This document shows, piece after piece, positions 1-11,811 of a stretch of DNA of 64,000 bases; position 1 is the first letter of the stretch, and the number at the start of each line of letters is the position of its first letter. Position numbers and translations under genes: made by a program. The notes beneath the pieces are model-generated. The model searched no databases, was not told the origin of the DNA, and worked only from the letters and a program-made list of their open reading frames with translations. The stretch comes from Clitopilus passeckerianus. Lineage: Eukaryota; Basidiomycota; Agaricomycetes; Agaricales; Entolomataceae. The stretch covers positions 1-64,000 of the forward strand of contig CALYLX010000013.1 in NCBI GenBank assembly GCA_944990035.1, in the 5' to 3' direction.

Positions 1-66
1 TGTACTTCGTTCAGTTACGTATTGCTAAGGTTAATTGCGTCCTGTTACGAGAACTCATCAGCACCT
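1..66 (+). other. Nanopore adapter, barcode and flank (non-biological)
   Basis: Bases 1-26 match the end of the Oxford Nanopore ligation adapter top strand. Bases 27-34 (AAGGTTAA) and 59-66 (CAGCACCT) match the native-barcode flanks. The 24 bases between them (35-58) match native barcode 20 as I remember it. The telomere repeat begins immediately afterwards. This is library sequence left on the contig, not genome. It implies that a read was ligated at the physical end of the chromosome. Exact identity should be confirmed against the vendor list. Confidence 0.93.
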
Positions 67-165
67 AAACCCTAAACCCTAAACCCTAAACCCTAAACCC
101 TAAACCCTAAACCCTAAACCCTAAACCCTAAACCCTAAACCCTAAACCCTAAACCCTAAACCCTA

Positions 166-198
<33 letters not shown>

Positions 199-205
199 AC
201 CCTAA
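67..205 (+). repeat. Telomere tract, CCCTAAA heptamers with some CCCTAA
   Basis: About twenty tandem units. The distal part is uniform CCCTAAA (TTTAGGG on the G strand). In the last ~45 bp hexamers CCCTAA are interspersed with heptamers, and the tract ends at ...CCCTAAG. The C-rich strand reads 5'->3' inward from the left end, as expected for a left chromosome terminus. The heptamer is the plant-type telomere unit, whereas most fungi use TTAGGG. Confidence 0.95.
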
Positions 206-288
206 GATAATATTGTCGTTAGATGAGCGCAAATGAGAATGGCTAAATCCAGTGTTCATAGTTCTTCGCAAGATACATGCATTACACA

Positions 289-1598
289 CTATCCAGGAGT
301 AACTCGGTCCCTCCATTCACTGACCTTCTCCTGCACGTGTTTGCGCTCCGCCTGTTGGGCGCTCAGTTCAGCATCTCTCAGCACGGACCGCAGCTCTCCC
401 GGCGGCAAAAGAATATACGGAAGTGCCAAAAGCACATCAAATGGGTCGGGAACATCGTCCCTGTACCGAGCATCGCGACGTTTATACCGCTCTGGACGAG
501 CGTCTGCTTCGTCTGCTGCCTTCTGCTGGGCCGCAGCTCTGGATTCCTGCAAAAACTTGAATTCGGCTCGCTGTGCAGTCGTAACCGCACCGGGATAGAA
601 AGTGTCGCCCCAAACCGCATTCACTACATCTTTGGCATTTCGGATCCCATAATGATGATGCACTGCACTAGCAAAGACAGCATCGAAGAGTATGGCAGGG
701 GGCAAATTGGCACTGGCCAACCGGACTCTAATGCCTGAAGGGAGCAATAGATCCTCCACAGCGTCACCGCGAGGATCGGTGAAGCGATAGGATGTGTACG
801 TGATCTCCGTTGGTAATGCACTGGGGTTGACATCAGTGGATTCCATAGCGAAATTTGGCGTCTGCTCATTGGAGGGTTAAGATTATGGTGAGATGATACA
901 AAGGCTGCGCACTCTTAGGATAGCCGCGTCAATTCCCATAACTTGGTGCGCGGTCGTATTTAACATGAGTCCATTTCGGATATCATCAATATCGTTTATT
1001 ATATCGTCTTGATTGGGATCCCGACTGCGGCTGAGAGTGAAAGTAGAGATGTACTGTTGCAATTAATGTGGTAAACAAAAGCCGAAAGAGTCACTCAAGA
1101 GCAACATACCTCGTCACCCTTACTGTGTGCCAGGAGGTGCGTAGCCTCGCAGTATCTCGCTGCATGACCGGTCAAAACGCAACCTCCGTCTCGTGCGGCA
1201 ACTTCATCTCGGAAACGAGCCCGCCGAGTGGTGGCCACACTGGAAGTGATATGTGTACGTCCCATGCGGGGATCAAGCGGGAACATCCGGTCTTTCTCCC
1301 CATCGTCGACATGATAGTAAAGGGAGAACGTAGAGGATGGCAGGGCCTCAGTTTCTGTCACGGCGCTGAATGAGTCTTGAGTAGTCGAAAGGAGACCCTG
1401 CGCCCCGATGACGACTCCAATGGAATATCGGATCCATTTGTAAGGGTGTTGGGTGATGTGACGCTCGCTGAATTCGGAATGCGGTATAGAAAGGCACTTG
1501 ACCCAATGCCAGTTGCTGAGATCCAGATAATGGCCGCTTTCAGGTACTAGGGTCATGGGGAGTGTTGCATAAACGTCGACATGAGGAACTGCAGCCAT
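289..1598 (-). CDS. HNH nuclease-like protein (HNH_2 type), 3 exons
   Basis: I rebuilt this model from three exons: 1598-1110, 1053-913 and 861-289. The introns are 56 and 51 nt, both phase 0, giving about 400 aa. Exon 1 carries the HNH_2-type core: RDGGCVLTG (residues ~138-146), then CEATHLLAHSKGDE. Exon 2 continues with YI...DDIRNGLMLN, the expected continuation in this agaricomycete family. Exon 3 begins TPNFA and contains the LPPAILFDAVFASAV stretch typical of family C-termini. The splices restore one frame across the family landmarks, so the model is well supported. The biological role of these fungal HNH_2 proteins is not established; nuclease activity is inferred only from the Cys/His core. 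The stop codon lies only 84 bp from the telomere repeat, so no subtelomeric buffer separates the gene from the chromosome end. Confidence 0.8.
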
Positions 1599-2986
1599 GA
1601 TGATGGGTTAAATTAAGTGTCGGCTGAGATGAGAAGACTGTGACTGACGTCACACCACCATGTACAGTGCTTACATAACGTAGTTTGCTCATCGTCTCGA
1701 CGCGATTTAACTATCCATGCGGCGTCGAGATAGAAAAGAGATGAAATTAATTAATTGATTCGAGAGGCGGGAAGGAGAAAAGGAAAGAATGAAATGGACA
1801 CAATCTGAGGGTACGAGCCACTAAGCCTGATCCGCGATCTGAGCGCCTGTGGTTGTGATCCTATCTGAAGGAGCGCAAAATCACACATATGTGGGCCGGA
1901 AATCTTTGGGACACCCGAGTTACTATCCTGGGTAATCGGACGTTAACCTGTCTTTTGATATTAGGGTATTTAGAACGTTCTAGTCAAGATTTGGCTTGGG
2001 CGCATGAGCTCATACTTAGGATACTTTTAGGCAGCTTTAAATAGCTATGGGAAATATTGGGTGCTTCCAAAAGATAAAAAGCGATTGGTTTCACTATCCA
2101 ACGCGCGAAGCACGTTTTGTCAAAACAGCCCCGGTGGTTCCGGAGAAAAACGCTCAGATACGTAGTTTAGGGTAAGGCGTATGAACTATACCACGTTGCC
2201 CGTTTGAATTTGGGGCATAGAAGCGGTGCCTCGATATTTGAATTCAGAGAAAGTCGTTCACCACAGGGAAAGGTCGCTTCGGAAAGTCAATTCTGTCATG
2301 TACAGTACGTGTGACGTACGGAGAGTGCGTAAATCAGTACGACCACCTTGGGTGCGGGAATATATAAACAACCCGCGAGTGGACCGAATCTTCACCACAG
2401 CACGGCTTCGCCTAAGTCCAATATCTCAACTAGCTGAAGGCTCTGAGATACTCACGCTCAAAGGCGTGGTTTTGCGATACGTTAGAAATCCTCCTTCAGA
2501 ATTTACAACTTCGAGATGTGGGAGACATGTACAACATAACGTCGTTGATACTGGCCTAACCAATATGTGGGGAATCCGCAAGGTTCCATTTGAAACTCGT
2601 AATCGTCGGTACTCTATGTCAGGTCTTAGGATTGTGCCTACGTCGTCCTTTCGTCATTCCAGGCGATATTCAGGGCCAACAGGCGTCGGTGACGACGAGC
2701 TTTCATCAATTGAATCTCCAAATCAGAACTGGGGGCAAGGCCAGGCTGGACCTCATTGCGAAAGTGCGGCATCAGAAGGGTGCTCCAATGTGGGGAAAGC
2801 CGCCATCAAAGTCGAGATGCTGCGAAATTGATCCCCCTCAGGTCGAGGTCAGGCGGACAGTATCCTGCATTGAATTGATGTCACGCGGGCAGAGCTAGAA
2901 CCGCCCAGCTTCTTGAGGATGAAATATATAAGGGTGTGATAGAAATATATCGTCAGAGCCCATCTTTCATAGCAACGACGCACAAC
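1599..2986. other. Intergenic, no clear gene
   Basis: About 1.4 kb. A 201-codon open frame at 2226-2831(+) has Arg/Ser-rich composition without a recognisable domain. Within 2450-2570 two frames read leucine-rich phrases (SEILTLKGVVL, then LEILLQNLQLRD) that could be a decayed F-box/LRR fragment, but this is weak. The downstream end contains the putative TATA of the next gene. Confidence 0.4.
2924..2932 (+). promoter_or_regulatory. Putative TATA element of the COX gene
   Basis: The sequence AAATATATAAGGG lies about 55 bp before the ATG at 2987, a plausible TATA position for a short-leader fungal gene. It is inferred from sequence only. Confidence 0.4.
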
Positions 2987-3261
2987 ATGTCCACTCTACA
3001 CCTCGCACGCGCAAGCAACGTCTTAAGGAGATCGTTGGCGAAGCAGCCTCAGGCAGTGATCAAGCGTCATTCCAGTGATCATGCCCATCCATCACACGGG
3101 GTACGTTCGTCGTTGTAAGACTCGGTGTTCGGGTCCTGACTGGTATCGTATAGTTCCTCCCCTTCGAGTTCGCAAATAAAAGAGCTTTCGCAGTGAAGGC
3201 GTTTGTATTCATGGGCACAGGCTTCTCGATTCCATGGGTGGCCATGTACTATCACTTGTAA
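2987..3261 (+). CDS. Cytochrome c oxidase small subunit (COX8/COX7C type)
   Basis: Two exons, 2987-3100 and 3154-3261, with a 53-nt intron, give 73 aa. The N-terminus (MSTLHLARASNVLRRSLAKQ) is Arg-rich without acidic residues, a typical mitochondrial presequence. The mature part starts near LPFEFANKRAFAVK and continues into one hydrophobic segment (VFMGTGFSIPWVAMYY). That is the signature of subunit VIIc/Cox8, a single-pass subunit of complex IV in the inner membrane. The model ends HL-stop. A GTAAGT overlaps that stop (3258-3263), so a further exon could replace the last residue and add a short tail, as in longer family members. A TATA-like element lies 55 bp upstream. Confidence 0.85.
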
Positions 3262-3875
3262 GTATTGGATCGTCGTGCAACGTGTTCATTAGGCTTACCT
3301 CGATTGGGATACCAGTTACAAGACAGGACCTACGGCATAACATCGACTTCTTCCGCACAATCACCTTGTACATCAGACGAGTCCCATCGACAATCAGCTC
3401 TAGAAGCCGTACATAGGGAACATACCAACTCCCCAACATTCATGTATTCTGTAGAATAACTCGTCCATATGTATCATGCCGGACGTTCGTATCATAATCA
3501 AACGATGGCTATTGGCTTGAAACTGATGAAGCGAGCTCTGCATAAACACGTTGATTGGTCACCAATACGGAAAATACATGGCGGTTTTGAATTAGCGGAG
3601 GATTATTTACATTTAACTACTCTATCCGAAGGGTTGCTGCGGTGTTTAGCCCTTCTAGACGCCGTTGAGCTGGATGGCAACGGTCGAGTTCTGGATTGAT
3701 TGCAATTGATGGATGGCGGTGCCCAGGCACCTTAGAGCGACAAAGCGGGTTTGTTTGGCTACGGCGTCTGAAAACTACTGGGACCTCCGTATACCTCCTT
3801 CTGTCTCTTCCAGCTTGCATCCCTCTGACTTGATACCCTTTTTTTGACCGTCATTCTGGCGGTTTTCCGATCTTC
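3262..3875. other. Intergenic between COX gene and TBC gene
   Basis: About 0.6 kb. Short open frames on both strands lack splice-supported continuations or recognisable motifs. The segment just before 3876 is T-rich (TTTTTTT at ~3839) and is probably 5' leader or promoter of the large TBC gene. Confidence 0.5.
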
Positions 3876-6800
3876 ATGGAGGCTGCAGAACTCGCGAGAT
3901 GGACGAGGTTCGCAGCGAAGGGCGGAATTGGCAGGTGCACAGCCATCTGTGACTGCGTGGCAGAGAATCCTGGCGACCTCATGTTCATGAAGGTTCGTGA
4001 ACAGCTGCTTCTGCTACCGATTTACTCGTTGCTGACGCTTGGTACAAATCTTCTAGGATGACGAGATTACGGTGCTCATGCAAATTGTTGAGAAGCCGGG
4101 AACCTATGTCGTGAGTATTGTCTACAAAATGTGAGTTTTGCCTACTAATTCGGTCTTGACACCAGGGTTACTGCGAGGGTGTAGTTGGTCGCTTTCAAGG
4201 CACAGACGTCCAATTCCACTCGAAACTCAAGAAACTCGTCAAAACGAAGCGGTCATCCCTGAGCGCTGCAAGCCATACGCAAGGAAAATCCCCCACACCA
4301 TCGAATGGATCTCACCCAAATTCGCCAGCACTTCTGCCTGCTGATTCGAGGCGGGCACGAGTTTCACTCGATGAAGAAGTCGCCTCAGCCATTCGCCCAC
4401 TCGTGGCATCTCCCGTACCGTTTTCCTCTTCGGAAACGCCGCCTGTCTCTCTGTCAAGAAGGGCACCCTCCGGAGAAAGGAATTCTCGCTCGCGGCTGGA
4501 CGACTTGGTAGCTGTTACCCCTGATGCCAAGGAAGTTCCGCTTCCTGTGCGTTCGCCATCTCCAATTGCAATAGAGATAGCACCACCGCTAGTAGTGAGC
4601 TCTCCAGAGCCGGTTACTCGTCAAATCCCTGCAGAGCCGGACCCGGAACCAGCTGCAATGGTTGAAGCTAAACCGGCTACACCGGAGCCTCAACCACCTG
4701 CCATTGAGGTAGCCCCCTCGCCATCGACTCCTCCAAAGGCCGTTATACCCAGAGCTGTTGCACCTCTTCGCACCTCTTCGCTCAAAAGGTCAAATCTCGT
4801 CACCACCCGCACATCTCTTGCGTCATCTCGCCATGATTCCATGGCCTCTTCGTATTCTCAAGAGGATGACACTATACTTGGTCATGGCGAGCATACTGTC
4901 GAAATCTCCCATCCGCCGACTATTGACGAATTACCCGAATCTCCACCGTCAGCCAAGCCATCGGATTCCATGCCTATCACCCCACCTACAGCCGCCCCCG
5001 ATACCTCTATGTCGGCATTCTTCGACACTTCAAGAATCTCGACACATTCGGACGGCGAGACCGGTATTGGTCTTTCCTTGCTGCAAAACTTGGCCGATAC
5101 CGAAGGATTCGGTGAATGGTCGGATTCCGACTCCGATACCCAACTCGTCCGTCGTCGATCTAGCAAGAAGAAGAAAAGTGGCTCCGTGCGTAGGACGAAG
5201 TCTGGGAGAAGCACCCGTAGCATCCGGTCCTCCTTGGCTCGCAATGACAGCGCTGCGAGCCGAGGTCTAATATACGGTAGTGATTCTGACAGCGAAGACG
5301 GGCTTCGCTACGATGATTCAGATGCAGGGCACGATACCATCCATGAACATATTGCCCAAGCTCCTGCCTTAGCGACAATAGACGACCGACTGGAGGACGA
5401 CCTCAATAATACCCATGCACAATTTGCGTCAACTTCGATTCTTTCAAGCCGCGTTGCGACTCCAACGGAAGAGGAGATGACTTTCCCTCCCACTGCACCC
5501 CTCTCCCCCAACCGAGCACGTTCCTCTCGTCCGTCCCCCACTACATTCGTCTTTCCTTCTCCACCCAGCCACCACCCGAACACCTCGGTCCAACTCGCGG
5601 ATCGTGAACGAAGGTCATCCGTTGCTCAATCTCAAGCATCCACATCCAGCTTCAGGGATGACGGGTCTATTGACGACGAGAGCATGATGGATATCTACGA
5701 CAATTATAGATATTCCAGATTCTCTGTTGGAGGCGCATCTCTAGCTGCCTCTGCTCGTCGTATGAGCGCTGCATCACGCAGGCAGAGCGCCTCTTCTTCG
5801 GCGCCGTGGATGTCAGCATCCTCCAAGCCTGTTCCTCTCCCTTGGACGGAACACCTGGACTCCGGACCTCGCGTTGATTCTATTCAGTCTGGAACAGATT
5901 CGAAGAAGAGCATGGACCTTCCGAATCCTTTTGATTCCGCTCCAGAGGATGCCGTACTTGAACGTCCACGATTTGGTCGTTCACGGTCCAACACAAGCGC
6001 CAGCTTCGGTCCACGACCACCCAACATCTTTCCTGCTTCAAGTGCACCAACGTCGCCTCTACCCTCACCACCACTTCCGCCGATGCCAGCTGGTATTGTG
6101 GTGAAAGCAGAGACCACTGCTTTGAAACTGAAGCAGCCCAAGGAACATGCGCCCCACGATTCTGATTGCTCGGTATACACTCAGGCGAGCGTAAACAACC
6201 GCCCGGATTTCAACATCCCGTCGCCTTCGGAACCAGCATTCTCCAAGGACGGAGACGCTATCGGGGTTACTGGTTCTGGAACGGTTCCTGCACCGACACC
6301 CCATCGTCCAGCTCCGCTGGATTTGGCGAATGACACCAGGCTATCGACCAACAGCGATTCGCGCTCACCTCTGCTCCACACGACCTGGGCGCCACTATCA
6401 CCACCTCCAGAAACCACCGCTACTATTGGGACTGCTCGAGGTTACGCGGGGACGGGGGATGGTTTCACTGGTCTGGGGAATGGCCATGATACACCCGAGA
6501 GTGCATCATTCTTCCCCGGCGTGGGTGAAGGAGGATTCGACAGGTTGAGCAAAGTTATGTCGGAGGGTCAGGATTCTGGGGATGACGAAGAACATACGGT
6601 AGAGGGTGATGGGGAGATATCTGCCGACGGGGAGGAGAGGAAGGTTGTCGTAGAGGACGATGAAGATGAAGTGGTGATCGGGCAACGAGAGTCTGAACCA
6701 CCAACATCAACAGCTTCATCGCCGCCAGCAATAGCAGCTCCGCCAAATGCACCTGCTGCATTACCTCCTACTGGTGCTCGGTCATCTCCAGCCTCGTCAG

Positions 6801-9466
6801 GTTACGTCCCGTCAACAACGGCTACGGTTGACATACAACGTCCTCCTACTCTGGCTCTTCCGGGGCAACCCATGGCTCGTCCACCTCGACCATCACTGGC
6901 GGAACTCCGTGGCGCCAATCCTGGTGAGCCTGAGGGCATGCGCCAGAGCCTGTTCCTCCCTCACCCGAATGCACCCAAGGCACCCAGTTCCCACTCGCCA
7001 GGTCCAATGTATATCGCCCAGCAGCTACCACCACCTCCGCAACAACAGGTTCGCAACGGTGCTTTACAAATTATTCGTATGGCGCTCTCTACCCCACCAC
7101 GAGGTATCAACGCACGCCGTGGACCAACGATCTACGGTCGAATGACTTCCGACCTTTTGGGTGCTGCTGGCCCTGTTCCGATCTCCTTTAGCCTTGACCC
7201 ACCTCCGGCGACTGCGCCGCCGCCAGGATCTTCACCTACAACTTCCTCCCCACCGATTCCTCCTATTCGTGTCACGGGTTCACCACTCCCACGAACGCCT
7301 AGTCCACTCGTTACTCAAAAGCACGATGATAGGCCCCTATCAGTTGATACCAAGGGTGCTATACCCCGAGCAAATTTCTACCCAAAAGCTGCTGGGATAC
7401 GACCACGATCCAGAAGCTTTTCCGGATTTAGCTCACCCACTTCCGAAGTGCCTATTCCCGTACAAAAGAGGTCAGTTCTGAAGTTTTTTGGGGTTATTCA
7501 AGTATCTAACATTTCCCTCTATCACAGTCGTGAAGAAGGCAACGGACGAGCCGAAATACCTTCCGCTGCTGACATCAAGGATTCTTTGCTAAACCAGCCA
7601 AGCCCGCCTTCTCCATCAGCGTCCTCGCCAAAGTCCAGCCCTCTGCGCGGTTCTTCGCCTCTGGCACGACCTTCGGGTGCTCTCGGACCTCCCAGCAAAC
7701 TCCAACCACCATCAAGTCCACTTGCTCAATTCACTTTCCCCAGGGACTCGGTCAAAATACCACCCTCACCCACGACATCATCAAACCGGCCGATTGTCCT
7801 TCGCGCTGCGACCTCCAGGCCCACGCTTCAGGATAGCTCCCCCTCGAAGTCAATTCCCCAAATACGAAATGTTGCAAGTGATGTGGCACTCGTAAAGACT
7901 TCCGAGACCCGCTCCTCCATTGAGAACGATCGGTCATCCGTCCGTAGCTCTCGTTCGAACATTGCATCGCCAACACCTCATGGATTGGGCAGACAGTCAT
8001 CCCTACGGGCCAAGCTTTCGCTCCCCAATCTACGCCGCACTATCAGCCGCCAGGATGAGCCATCAAGCCCTGTCTCCGACCACCGCCTTGGCGATGCAGA
8101 TACGGTGCAGGTCAAAGATATGGACTTCGAACTTATTCGTCCGAGTCTTCCTCACTTCCAAGCTGCTCGTTCAAGTGAAGATTCAGGTGTTTTGGGAAGA
8201 GAAACTTCGTTTGAAATCCAACGCGATAGCAGGCGTTTGCGACCAGATAGCCCAGCAATATCAATGTCGTCACCGTCGTCACCCACCTTCCCATCAGCAA
8301 GCCCTCCAGCACCTGCAGTCCCACCCATGCACGCAAACGACACCTTTACCGCTTCACCACGTCCGTCAGACTCCGAGTCCTCGCTCGACGCTCACCGTAA
8401 TCGTGAACTGAAATGGATGAGTATCCTCGCATCCGTTGCTGCGTCGCAGTCAAGGAAGAGCAAAAAGGTCAAGAAGCTTCTGCTCGAGGGAGTCCCTTCT
8501 TCCGTCCGGTACCTCGTCTGGTCTCATCTAACCGACGGGAAGAGTCGAATCGTACCCAACGTTTATGCGCAACTGGGTGCTCGAGCCAAGGTACCGGCTA
8601 TTGGAAATATTGAACGCGACGTCAACAGGTGCTTCGCAGAGTATCCACAGCTCAAGAGGGGGCAAGGACCAGTTCTTTCACTACTTCAAGCATACCTGAC
8701 CATGGTCCCCGATATTCGATATTCGACAGGTGCGTCTACAATTTTCTATGAGCTCTCTCTAGTATTCACCAGAACTCAGGTTTAACGCTCATTGCTGGTC
8801 ATCTCCTCCTCCTGGCTCCAGAGGAAGATGCTTTCTGGATTTTCGTTTCAGTCATGGATTCCCATCTGCGCCCATATTTCTCTACTGCGCCTGTTCAACT
8901 TGAAATCGATGCCACACTGTTCAGCAAGGCTGTCGAGGCGGCTGATCCGACTGTTGCGAAGAAGATCTTCGTCGACATGGGTATTCCCTCGTCTGCCGTT
9001 TGCCGACCTTGGTATGTTCACAGCTGTCTAGGTGGAACTGTATTCATTTCTATAATACAAGGTTTACGCAACTTTTCGTCGGCACATTGCCTCAACAATA
9101 TCTGGACCGCATATGGGATATATTCTTTTACGAAGGTTAGTGTTTCCCCGGAATATCCGAATCTTAACAGAGTGCTGACCATTTTCTGTAGGTGTGCCAT
9201 TCCTGCTTCGTGTTGGCCTCGCTCTCTTCAATTGTCTGCGGAGGAAGTTACTGGAGTGCATGTCTCCCGAAGCTGCTCTCGCGTTGCTTCAAGCGCCTGT
9301 GCCAGCCTTGCTACCACCTTCCCCGGATGCTCTCGTATCCCTAGCACTGGCTACGAAACTCAAAGACGATGATTTCAAGAAGCAGCGAGTTAAGCTCGAG
9401 GGCCAAATCAAACGCCAGACTCAAGCACCTCGACCCGCTGGATCGATTTCTCTACCTCGTGCATGA
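3876..9466 (+). CDS. SH3 and TBC-domain protein (Rab-GAP candidate), 1752 aa
   Basis: Seven exons: 3876-3992, 4057-4110, 4166-7470, 7528-8729, 8780-9011, 9062-9135 and 9192-9466. Together they give an in-frame 1752-residue protein. The first ~100 residues form an SH3-like domain split over three exons (AENPGDLMFMKDDEITVL... then GYCEGVVGRFQGTDV). Residues ~110-1420 are Ser/Pro-rich and disordered, with acidic patches (EDDEDEVVIG) and basic patches (RRRSSKKKK). The C-terminus is a TBC domain: LLLEGVPSSVRYLVWSHL, then IERDVNRCF (IxxDxxR, the arginine finger), PDIRYSTGLTLIAGHLLL, and DRIWDIFFYEGVPFLLRV. TBC proteins accelerate GTP hydrolysis on Rab GTPases. Where most TBC domains have YxQ (glutamine finger), this one reads YST, so catalysis may be altered. 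Intron 7471-7527 is 57 nt, a multiple of 3 without a stop, so retention would add 19 residues. SH3 plus TBC suggests a polarity or trafficking regulator; this is inference. Confidence 0.88.
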
Positions 9467-9786
9467 TCTTTCTCGCCGTGATTAATCGTATTCCATTTTT
9501 TGAACTAGTACTTCCTTCACTACGTATACAAGCAGATACGTTAGACTCGTTATAATTCTCTTGTGTATATCTTACATCACTCAATCTCGCGGAAATGTAC
9601 TCACTATCCACCAACCTCAATTACTCTCATTACAATGGAATAGAATTTGTATAACGAATAGTTTATAATTCCAATTTGCATTTCAATTTTGTGATATAAC
9701 AAGTGGACAAGGAATTACTCTATCGAGGCTCTTGAATCTCATGGTACGGGAATATAGTATTGCATTCTGGAACAATATCGTAAGCT

Positions 9787-11811
9787 TAGAACTTGAAGCC
9801 TCCTGCCAAACCCATGACGTTCAAGGGATCCACCTTTGCCTTCAAACGGCGCAGCCCTGGGAGGTTCGCCCCATATAGCTCAGAAGGCGGTGTGTCGAAG
9901 ATCGCATAGTTCGGGTACGACGCTGAGCCCTTGAGGTCCTGGCCGTCAGCAAGAACAACGCTGCGGAGCTGAGCAGCACTTTGCCTTGCAGCTGCGTGGA
10001 AGTCCTCGTCAAAGGTGTCGTTAGCCCAGGCGTAATAGATGTTGAAGGGTGAGAACCCGAATGAGCGGTTTGGAGGGTATGCGCTCGGTGAGTTTGCGTG
10101 AGAGAAGATGGTGGGAAGGAACGGTTCGACAGCGTACGCGGCCAGAACCCCGGATTTCTGGCTCAGAGCAGCGCCCCAGTACTATAGTGAGAGTCAGATT
10201 CACGCCGTTGGAAAGTTGTAAGGTGATTGATGCCCACCAAACTCTCGTTCTTGATGGCAGCCATGACCTTGGGTGAGTAGGTCCGTATAGGGATAGTCTC
10301 AAAGGTTGCGCTAGATATATATTTACTTCAGAATCATTCTGTAACTGGGAGATATGGAGCTTACCGAAGGCCATACGTCCCATTCGCGGGTGAGGCTTGA
10401 ACTAATGAGAGATAACTTCGGGTAGCAACATCGCTCGAAACAGTTGGGATCTGCAAGAAGTCATCAAAGATGCCAGCGGGTGGAGTAGGGTCGTCGTAGA
10501 ATAGGAGGAGGGATACAGCTAACTAAAAGATATGCAAATGTGAGTGGGACACCTAGGACGCACAAATCGGGGTAGACGTACATTCCCTTCATAAAAGGTA
10601 TAAGTCGGTAGAATCGATGCCTTGGGATCCTTCACATTGGCCTCCCACTTGACGACGGCGTCTGCAACCGCATCGATATAGGGGTCGCCAGCGATGAAAA
10701 TTGATCCACCCTAGTGTAAGTGTAAGACAAGCGTCAAGCTTTGCGAATAGCGAATAACGCACCCAGACTTGGCCTTGAGGGAAGACCTTCATTGTAAACT
10801 TGGTAACAATACCCTACAACAGATGCTGTCAGATAGACTGCGTGTGATGAAGGAAGCCGATCGGCGTACAAAGTTGTTGAAGCCACCCTGTAAGAATGTC
10901 AGTTGGTATTATTGGGACGAGCGCTGCCAGCATCATACCTTGAGGCCAAAGAAGAGGTCGCGGTCAGAACTGTGGGTAACGGTGACGACATTCCCATTGG
11001 GCTTCACAAGCTCGAAAGCAGTGACCGTGTCCAAGGCCAAGCCAAACTGGTTGGTCTTCCAGGAATAGCCTATGAAGAGGTTCTATCATCGTTATCCAGT
11101 AGAATGAAACTGCAAATTACCTCCACCAAGCGTAAGCCCAGCCACACCAACGCCTGTTACTCGTCCACCGACTACGCTAACGTTGTATTGGGCCAGGGCA
11201 GCGTAGACATCATCCCATATCAGACCAGCACCGATTGTAGCAGTTTGCGAAGCAGCATCATACTTGACGTCGCCGAAGTTTGACATGGCAATGAGAACGC
11301 CAGGGGTAGACGAAAACCCTGGGTTTGATGCATGTCCACCACCTTTGACCTACGAAGAGAAGACGTGAGATGTACAAAGAACGAGGAGAATATTTGGAAG
11401 AACGTACACCGAATGGGGTTCGAGTGAGTCCAAGAAGTTTTATCTGTGGATGAGAAGGGGTGTGAGAATAGGCTCATTAACTTCGGTGGAACGCATCACG
11501 TACGGCGGTGGAAATGTCCTTAGCGTTACGGGGCCGTAAAGAACATTTGGCAGGCTGGGTACTTGAGGTAGCCCAGTGTGCAATATCGGCATCATAACTG
11601 GCGGATCCTGCGACGCGTCAGCTTATGGTTCAATTTGAGCTGGGGAGTTGGGATACGAACCTGGCAGAGACACAACCGAGGGCGAGACTGCAAGCTTGAG
11701 CAACTGACAGATGGGGAGCTTGAGATTTTCTGCCGACACTTCCGTCTGCGATTGGACGTGGCCAGCGAGGAGGAGAGCAGAGAGGACGAAGCCGAACTGG
11801 ACCCCGAACAT
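9787..11811 (-). CDS. Secreted FAD-linked oxidoreductase (BBE-like)
   Basis: Multi-exon gene of about 490 aa, start at 11811 and stop TAA at 9787-9789. The N-terminus MFGVQFGFVLSALLLAGHVQSQ is a signal peptide. A PCMH-type FAD domain follows: KCSLRPRNAKDISTA, KGGGHASNPGFS (residues ~99-110; His at ~103 is the usual 8-alpha flavin attachment site), GRVTGVGVAGLTLGGGYSW, and NNFGIVTKFTMKVFPQG. The C-terminus has the family ending, NYAIFDTPPSELYG...KVDPLNVM. Introns are ~50-65 nt; those flanking IKLLGLTRTPFG, GGFNNF and the GGGYSW junction are clear by frame. The second covalent-flavin cysteine of berberine bridge enzymes (GxCxxVG) is replaced, since this protein reads GRVTGVG. Flavin is therefore probably singly linked. 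Such enzymes oxidise sugars or alkaloid-like alcohols extracellularly; the substrate here is unknown. The minus-strand gene ends 0.3 kb from the end of the convergent TBC gene. Confidence 0.88.

Noticed and set aside
2226..2831. 201-codon plus-strand open frame
   Set aside because: Arg/Ser-rich composition, no domain, no splice partner; leucine-rich phrases lie in two different frames, so at best a decayed fragment.
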